DNA of 64,000 bases, taken from Actinophytocola algeriensis (lineage in GTDB: Bacteria > Actinomycetota > Actinomycetes > Mycobacteriales > Pseudonocardiaceae). The notes below the pieces were generated by a model. It had not been told where the DNA came from and made no database searches. It saw nothing but the letters and a program-made list of their open reading frames with translations. Positions 63,091 through 64,000 of the stretch are shown here, piece after piece. Position numbers and translations under genes: made by a program. The DNA lies in assembly GCF_014203735.1 (NCBI RefSeq), contig NZ_JACHJQ010000002.1:248001-312000 (forward strand), read 5' to 3'. Position 1 is the first letter of the stretch; each line of letters begins with the position of its first letter.

Positions 63091-64000
63091 GACTCGTTCC
63101 TCCTTGTGTACAAGAAAACCGCGATGACCAGCAGGCCGAGCCCAGCACCCGCCTGCCCGAAGTCGATCGGCTTCGCCACCGGCGACAGTTCGACGATCTT
63201 GCCGGTACCGAAGCAGGCGTACTTGCCGCACGTGGGTTCCCTCGGCCCCCGCACCGTCTTCGCCGCCGAGTCCACCGACTGGCTGCCGTCGCTCGCGTGC
63301 GCCCGGACCACGAGCCGGTTGCTGCCTTCCTCGACCCCGATCTGGGCGGAGGTCGCCGAGCAGGCGATCGCCACCGAGTAGCCCTGGGTCGTGTTGACGA
63401 GCTGGCAGCTCCCGTTGTGGCTCGCCCAGTCGCCGGGCGGGCTCAGCGCGACGAGACGGGTGTAGTCCTGCTGCCCGTTCGGCGCCGTGACCGTGCCGAT
63501 GATCACCGCGCCCGCGGCGGGCATGGACGGCGGAGGTGGCGGATCCGGCGGAGGTGGCGGCGCGGGCGGGTTCGTGGTGGTCGGCGCCGGGTTCGTGGTC
63601 GTGGGGTTCGTGGGCGTCGGGTTCGTGGTGGTCGGCGCCGGGGGCTGGGTCGTGGGCTGCGACTGCCGCGGCGGCACGTTCCAGGAGCCGGTGCCCGCGG
63701 TGCCGCGCCCCGCCCGGTTGGTCGCGGTGACGGTGATGTCGAGCCTGCCGTTGTCGCAGAACGTGCTGTCCGCGCACGGGACCGTGAGCCGCGCGCTCGT
63801 CTCCGTGGTCTGCGTGGTCTGGCTGCCGCCGGTGAAGTCGCCGCTCACGACGACCGTGTACGAGGTGATGGGGCCGCCGTTCTCGGTGGGCACGCCCCAG
63901 CTGACGGTGGTGGTCAGCTCGGTGTCGGAGCGGCTGCCGAGCATCGCGGTGATCCCGGGTGGCGCGCCGGGCGCACCGCGGTTCCCACCGCCGGGCTGGG
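63087..64000 (-). CDS. FnIII-domain membrane-anchored protein, 5' end outside window
   Basis: The frame is open to the end of the window, so the N-terminus is missing; an internal ATG at 63944 is not the start. Visible are an FnIII-like domain (TTTVSWGVPTENGGPITSYT), a Pro/Thr linker with repeated TTNP units, a second beta-rich domain with four cysteines, and a C-terminal helix (GLGLLVIAVFLYTRR). It is probably an extracellular sensor or adhesin anchored by its C-terminus, possibly a partner of the MoxR operon that it overlaps. Confidence 0.8.
   Translation of the reverse strand, partial: QPGGGNRGAPGAPPGITAMLGSRSDTELTTTVSWGVPTENGGPITSYTVVVSGDFTGGSQTTQTTETSARLTVPCADSTFCDNGRLDITVTATNRAGRGTAGTGSWNVPPRQSQPTTQPPAPTTTNPTPTNPTTTNPAPTTTNPPAPPPPPDPPPPPSMPAAGAVIIGTVTAPNGQQDYTRLVALSPPGDWASHNGSCQLVNTTQGYSVAIACSATSAQIGVEEGSNRLVVRAHASDGSQSVDSAAKTVRGPREPTCGKYACFGTGKIVELSPVAKPIDFGQAGAGLGLLVIAVFLYTRRNES

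Overview
The window is very GC-rich (well over 70% by eye) with third-position G/C codon bias, GTG starts, many ATGA/GTGA/TGATG stop-start overlaps, several Ser/Thr kinases, a PopR/ClpP pair and WXG/YbaB-type genes. This fits a filamentous actinomycete. The palindromic intergenic repeats and gene content suggest the Pseudonocardiales (Lentzea/Saccharothrix/Actinosynnema-like); that placement is inference.

Region 1 (1-15084) holds the end of a secreted S1 protease and then what looks like a compact natural-product cluster. On the minus strand a PyrH-like tryptophan 5-halogenase, its flavin reductase and a Kef-type antiporter form one operon. Divergent from it runs an operon with a DegT-type aminotransferase, a two-subunit transketolase, a LysW-type amino-group carrier protein (AmCP), LysX, an ArgC/LysY-like reductase, an ArgB/LysZ-like kinase, a LysK-like hydrolase and an EamA exporter. 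This is the full enzyme set described for AmCP-bound synthesis of 2,6-diamino-5,7-dihydroxyheptanoic acid (DADH, the vazabitide/ficellomycin-type building block). A BioF2/FemAB-like GNAT and an MFS exporter close the region. No NRPS or PKS is present. A micro-ORF whose Shine-Dalgarno sequence is mirrored by a perfect upstream complement precedes the aminotransferase gene.

Region 2 (15186-29154) is mixed: GNAT, an HTH regulator with a cyclase-like domain, an EamA exporter, three SAM methyltransferases, a GH114-like lipoprotein, a decayed gene, an acyl-CoA dehydrogenase/oxidase, a TetR/flavin monooxygenase/Gfo-Idh unit around a perfect operator, a Ser/Thr kinase with an extracellular CBM2-like domain, and a coiled-coil zinc-ribbon-like protein.

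Region 3 (29345-38991) is a signalling block: a minus-strand operon of kinase, FHA-winged-helix protein, anchored solute-binding-like protein and solute-binding/VWA lipoprotein, divergent from a 1453-residue kinase-nSTAND-WD40 protein with 14 apparent WD40 repeats.

Region 4 (39243-44654) has a PopR-like regulator and two clpP paralogues, an F420-type oxidoreductase divergent from a LysR regulator, and a three-gene WXG/YbaB set. Region 5 (44840-53027) is a catabolic block: CaiB CoA-transferase, crotonase, IclR regulator, SLC13/MatC-type permease, class V aminotransferase and a large FAD/Fe-S dehydrogenase. Region 6 (53168-64000) has a PadR gene between two paralogous membrane-protein genes, a large NPPF methyltransferase, a fourth kinase, and a MoxR-DUF58-transglutaminase-like operon whose transglutaminase lacks two of three catalytic residues.

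Repeats: two 30-bp-period palindromic arrays (22987-23095 and 58650-58760), single palindromes of about 23 bp mostly between convergent genes, a 146-bp interspersed repeat in two inverted copies (15186 and 29347), and a 29-bp repeat at gene junctions of the AmCP operon. I saw no tRNA, rRNA, CRISPR array, integrase or intact insertion sequence.
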